A DNA stretch of 64,000 nt, from NCBI GenBank assembly GCA_005799495.1, contig SYGP01000035.1, positions 149,455 through 213,454 on the forward strand, in the 5' to 3' direction. The position numbers were made by a program, and so were the translations under genes. Shown here piece after piece: positions 62,131 to 64,000 of this stretch; the stretch's first letter is position 1, and each line of letters opens with the position of its first letter. The stretch comes from Planctomycetia bacterium. GTDB taxonomy: Bacteria; Planctomycetota; Phycisphaerae; Phycisphaerales; SM1A02. Under the pieces are notes generated by a model that worked only from the letters and a program-made list of their open reading frames with translations, had not been told where the DNA came from and did no database searches.

Positions 62131-63336
62131 GGCAAACGGGGCAGCTGCAGCGTTCGGCACATAACGAAGCGCGGTCCGATCCACGGAGGAGCCGCACTCG
62201 GGGCACAGGCTCGCCGAGTCGAGGTGCGACACGTCATGGTGGCACTTCGGGCAGCGGACGTCGTTGAAGGCGATGAGAATGCGGAGTCCGCAGTGCTTGC
62301 AACTGTCGCTGCCGGACGCGAAGCGGCTGCGTTTGCCGCAGCGCGGACAGAGGACCTCGGCAGAGTCGATCGTCGCGGACCGGTCGCTGCGCTTGGCGCC
62401 AACGCGGTAGATGACGGCGACGGCGATGGCGAGGCATACGGCGATCAGCAGATCCGCGGTCAGCAATCGCTCTGGGAGGAAACTGCTCGAAACATGCGAC
62501 TGTCCATCCGCCAACCAAAAGGAGATTCCGCCTGCAACGAGGAGGAGCGCCACGATGCAGGGGATCAAGCGCCGCTCGATGATGCCCATCGGAAGGGCCG
62601 AGGTCGCTCCGACCACCGCAAGGGATCCGGCCGCGAATGAAAGGGGCAGTGCCACCTGCAGCTTCCACACATCGTCGAAGAGGTTCTGCAGCACGATGAC
62701 GGTCCACTGCAAGCCCGCTGCGCAGGTCAGCAGGATGCCGAGGAGGCTCGCAATGCGAACGGCGCGGCGGCGGGAGCGCTCCAAGCCACACGCACACGCC
62801 ACGATGCAGCACGCGGAGCCGGTGAGCACGACCCACATCCCCATCGAACGATCGAGCGCTGTTTGACTGGTCCACTGCAGGATGGCCGCTCCGACCGCGA
62901 TCGCGGGACCGAGGGCAGAGCCCCCGATGAGCAGGAGCGCACCCCATGCTGCGCGGCGTGTGCCTCGGTTCGGCGATGCGGCGTACCGCAGTGGAACGGC
63001 CAGCGTTGGAAAGGTCAGGCCGATCAGAAACATCAGGGCAACAATCGCACCCTCGCGGACCCATCCCGAAGGAATCCAAACCAGCAGCAAGCCGAGGACG
63101 GCGAGGGCGGCGATCGCCACTGCCGCGCCGATTCCCACGGGCGTCAGCGCAATGGCATCCGATCGCGGCAGGGTTGGAAGAAGCAGCCCACACCCCACGG
63201 CGATGATGGCGCATGTGCCGACCGCCTTACCCAGCAGGCTGCCGTTGGAGTCGACCAGCAGGAGCACCGCCGTGAAGATCCCTGCCGCGAAGAGCGACAG
63301 CAACATCAGGCGGATGATCGCGAGCCGCAGTGTCAC
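62119..63336 (-). CDS. Polytopic membrane protein with C-terminal zinc ribbons
   Basis: A 405-residue membrane protein with about ten hydrophobic helices (residues 5-310). The cytosolic C-terminus (about 330-395) has two zinc-ribbon-like modules: CPRC...CKHCG near 329-352 and CPKC...CPECG near 363-382, eight cysteines in all. Membrane proteins with such ribbons are common in planctomycetes; the transported or sensed molecule is unknown. It begins at GTG 63336 whose bases overlap the clpC stop (GTGA), so the two are translated in coupling. No transporter family is recognisable. Confidence 0.68.
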   Translation of the reverse strand: MTLRLAIIRLMLLSLFAAGIFTAVLLLVDSNGSLLGKAVGTCAIIAVGCGLLLPTLPRSDAIALTPVGIGAAVAIAALAVLGLLLVWIPSGWVREGAIVALMFLIGLTFPTLAVPLRYAASPNRGTRRAAWGALLLIGGSALGPAIAVGAAILQWTSQTALDRSMGMWVVLTGSACCIVACACGLERSRRRAVRIASLLGILLTCAAGLQWTVIVLQNLFDDVWKLQVALPLSFAAGSLAVVGATSALPMGIIERRLIPCIVALLLVAGGISFWLADGQSHVSSSFLPERLLTADLLIAVCLAIAVAVIYRVGAKRSDRSATIDSAEVLCPRCGKRSRFASGSDSCKHCGLRILIAFNDVRCPKCHHDVSHLDSASLCPECGSSVDRTALRYVPNAAAAPFASGF

Positions 63337-64000
63337 GAAGTCATCGAGGGACTGGTTGCCGAGGGCGGCTCAGGCGATGCGGCCGCAGCGGGGCGCACCG
63401 TGAACACCAAGTGTTCCTTCCCCTCTGGGCGCGTTCCTTCGATCGAATCGCCGGCCTTGAACTCGCCCGTGAGCAAGCTCTCCGCGAGTGGATCCTCGAT
63501 GTACGACCCGATTGCGCGGCGCAGCGGACGCGCACCGAAGTCAGGGTTGTAGCCCTTCTCGATGATGAAGTCCTTTGCAGCCTGATCGAGTGCAAGCGTC
63601 ATCTGACGCTCGCCGAGTCGCTCGCGCACCTTCGCCAGTTCGATGTCGATGATCTGCACGAGGTCGTCCTTCACCAGCGGTCGGAACACGATGGTGTCGT
63701 CGAGTCGGTTGATGAACTCTGGTCGAAAGAACTTCTCGACCTCGCTCAAGAGCGACTTCTTGATCTTCTCGTAGTCCTGCACCTCGGCGCGCTTGGTGAA
63801 GCCGAAGTTCGAGCCGCCCTTGATCAGGTCGGCGCCGATGTTGCTGGTCATGATGACGATCGTGTTCTTGAAGTCGACCTGCCTGCCGAAGGAGTCCGTC
63901 AGGCGACCTTCTTCCATGATCTGCAGCAGCATGTTGAACACATCTGGATGCGCCTTTTCGACTACGTCGAGCAGCACCACGGAGTAGGGGCGTCGTCGGA
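63333..64000 (-). CDS. clpC: ClpC-type AAA+ unfoldase, C-terminal part
   Basis: C-terminal about 220 residues of a ClpC/ClpA-family unfoldase; the gene runs off the right edge. The second ATPase domain shows the Walker B region (RPYSVVLLDVVEKAHPDVFN), the sensor-1 region IVIMTSNIGADLIKG, FRPEFINRLDDTIVFRPL with the arginine finger, and GARPLRRAIGSYIEDPLAESLLTG. The Walker B glutamate normally found as LLDEIEKAHPD is Val here. ClpC feeds substrates to ClpP. The C-terminal Pro/Ser/Ala tail is unusual but short. The stop overlaps the zinc-ribbon membrane-protein start. Confidence 0.92.
   Translation of the reverse strand, partial: RRRPYSVVLLDVVEKAHPDVFNMLLQIMEEGRLTDSFGRQVDFKNTIVIMTSNIGADLIKGGSNFGFTKRAEVQDYEKIKKSLLSEVEKFFRPEFINRLDDTIVFRPLVKDDLVQIIDIELAKVRERLGERQMTLALDQAAKDFIIEKGYNPDFGARPLRRAIGSYIEDPLAESLLTGEFKAGDSIEGTRPEGKEHLVFTVRPAAAASPEPPSATSPSMTS

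Overview
The window is a dense, high-GC bacterial chromosome segment with about 50 protein-coding genes on both strands, very short intergenic gaps and many ATGA/GTGA stop-start overlaps. I see no tRNA, rRNA, CRISPR array, insertion sequence or prophage. The most likely source is a planctomycete, probably of the Phycisphaerae type. The main reasons are a secreted hydrolase with two dockerin-like D-x-N-G-D-G repeats ending in G/A-W-G, a squalene-hopene cyclase, a cluster resembling C30-carotenoid biosynthesis, lipid A/KDO-type outer-membrane genes, and many lineage-restricted secreted or lipoprotein genes. This assignment is inference from gene content, not from a database search.

Layout. 1-5091: end of rsmG, two unrecognised genes, an LpxL-like acyltransferase, a membrane-anchored coiled-coil protein, and rpsT with a structured leader. 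5119-9494: CPBP intramembrane protease, a large LptC-like protein, tryptophan 2,3-dioxygenase. 9510-16231: carotenoid-type cluster (two CrtI/CrtN-type desaturases, aldehyde dehydrogenase, PlsC-type acyltransferase, GT2 glycosyltransferase). 16167-20685: ABC exporter, secreted EEP-family nuclease/phosphatase, and trpB. 19405-27976 is one tightly coupled minus-strand operon: AsmA-like giant, LOG protein, lipoprotein, pssA, trpB. 28038-36735: pteridine-reductase-like SDR, TPR protein, valS, a gluzincin-like lipoprotein, alpha/beta hydrolase, rsmD, secreted alpha-toroid protein. 36782-42658: speA, scpA, kdsD, STAS protein, dacB. 42767-49422: DUF2867-type epimerase, tsf, rpsB, phosphomannomutase, two unrecognised genes. 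49489-55746: squalene-hopene cyclase, RluA-type pseudouridine synthase, PD40 lipoprotein, nadB and a lipoprotein. 55782-59190: PrpD, a cobalamin-binding/GTPase fusion and a membrane protein. 59249-64000: dockerin-like hydrolase, secreted protein, zinc-ribbon membrane protein and the C-terminal part of ClpC.

How the genes fit together. Several serve the envelope: lipid A acylation (LpxL-like), KDO precursor supply (KdsD), lipid A/LPS transport (LptC-like), AsmA-like lipid handling, phosphatidylserine synthesis (PssA), cell-wall trimming (DacB), hopanoids (SHC) and probably acylated, glycosylated carotenoids. A second group is translation and chromosome housekeeping (rsmG, rpsT, valS, rsmD, scpA, tsf, rpsB, clpC). 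A third is intermediary metabolism (kynA, trpB, speA, nadB, PrpD, and the B12/GTPase protein that probably serves an acyl-CoA mutase encoded elsewhere).

The observations most worth checking are the carotenoid cluster without its own squalene/phytoene synthase, the cobalamin-binding/MeaB-type fusion lacking a mutase domain, the Walker B Glu-to-Val change in ClpC, the N-terminal dockerin-like pair, and the perfect hairpins in front of rpsT, rpsB and the SDR gene.
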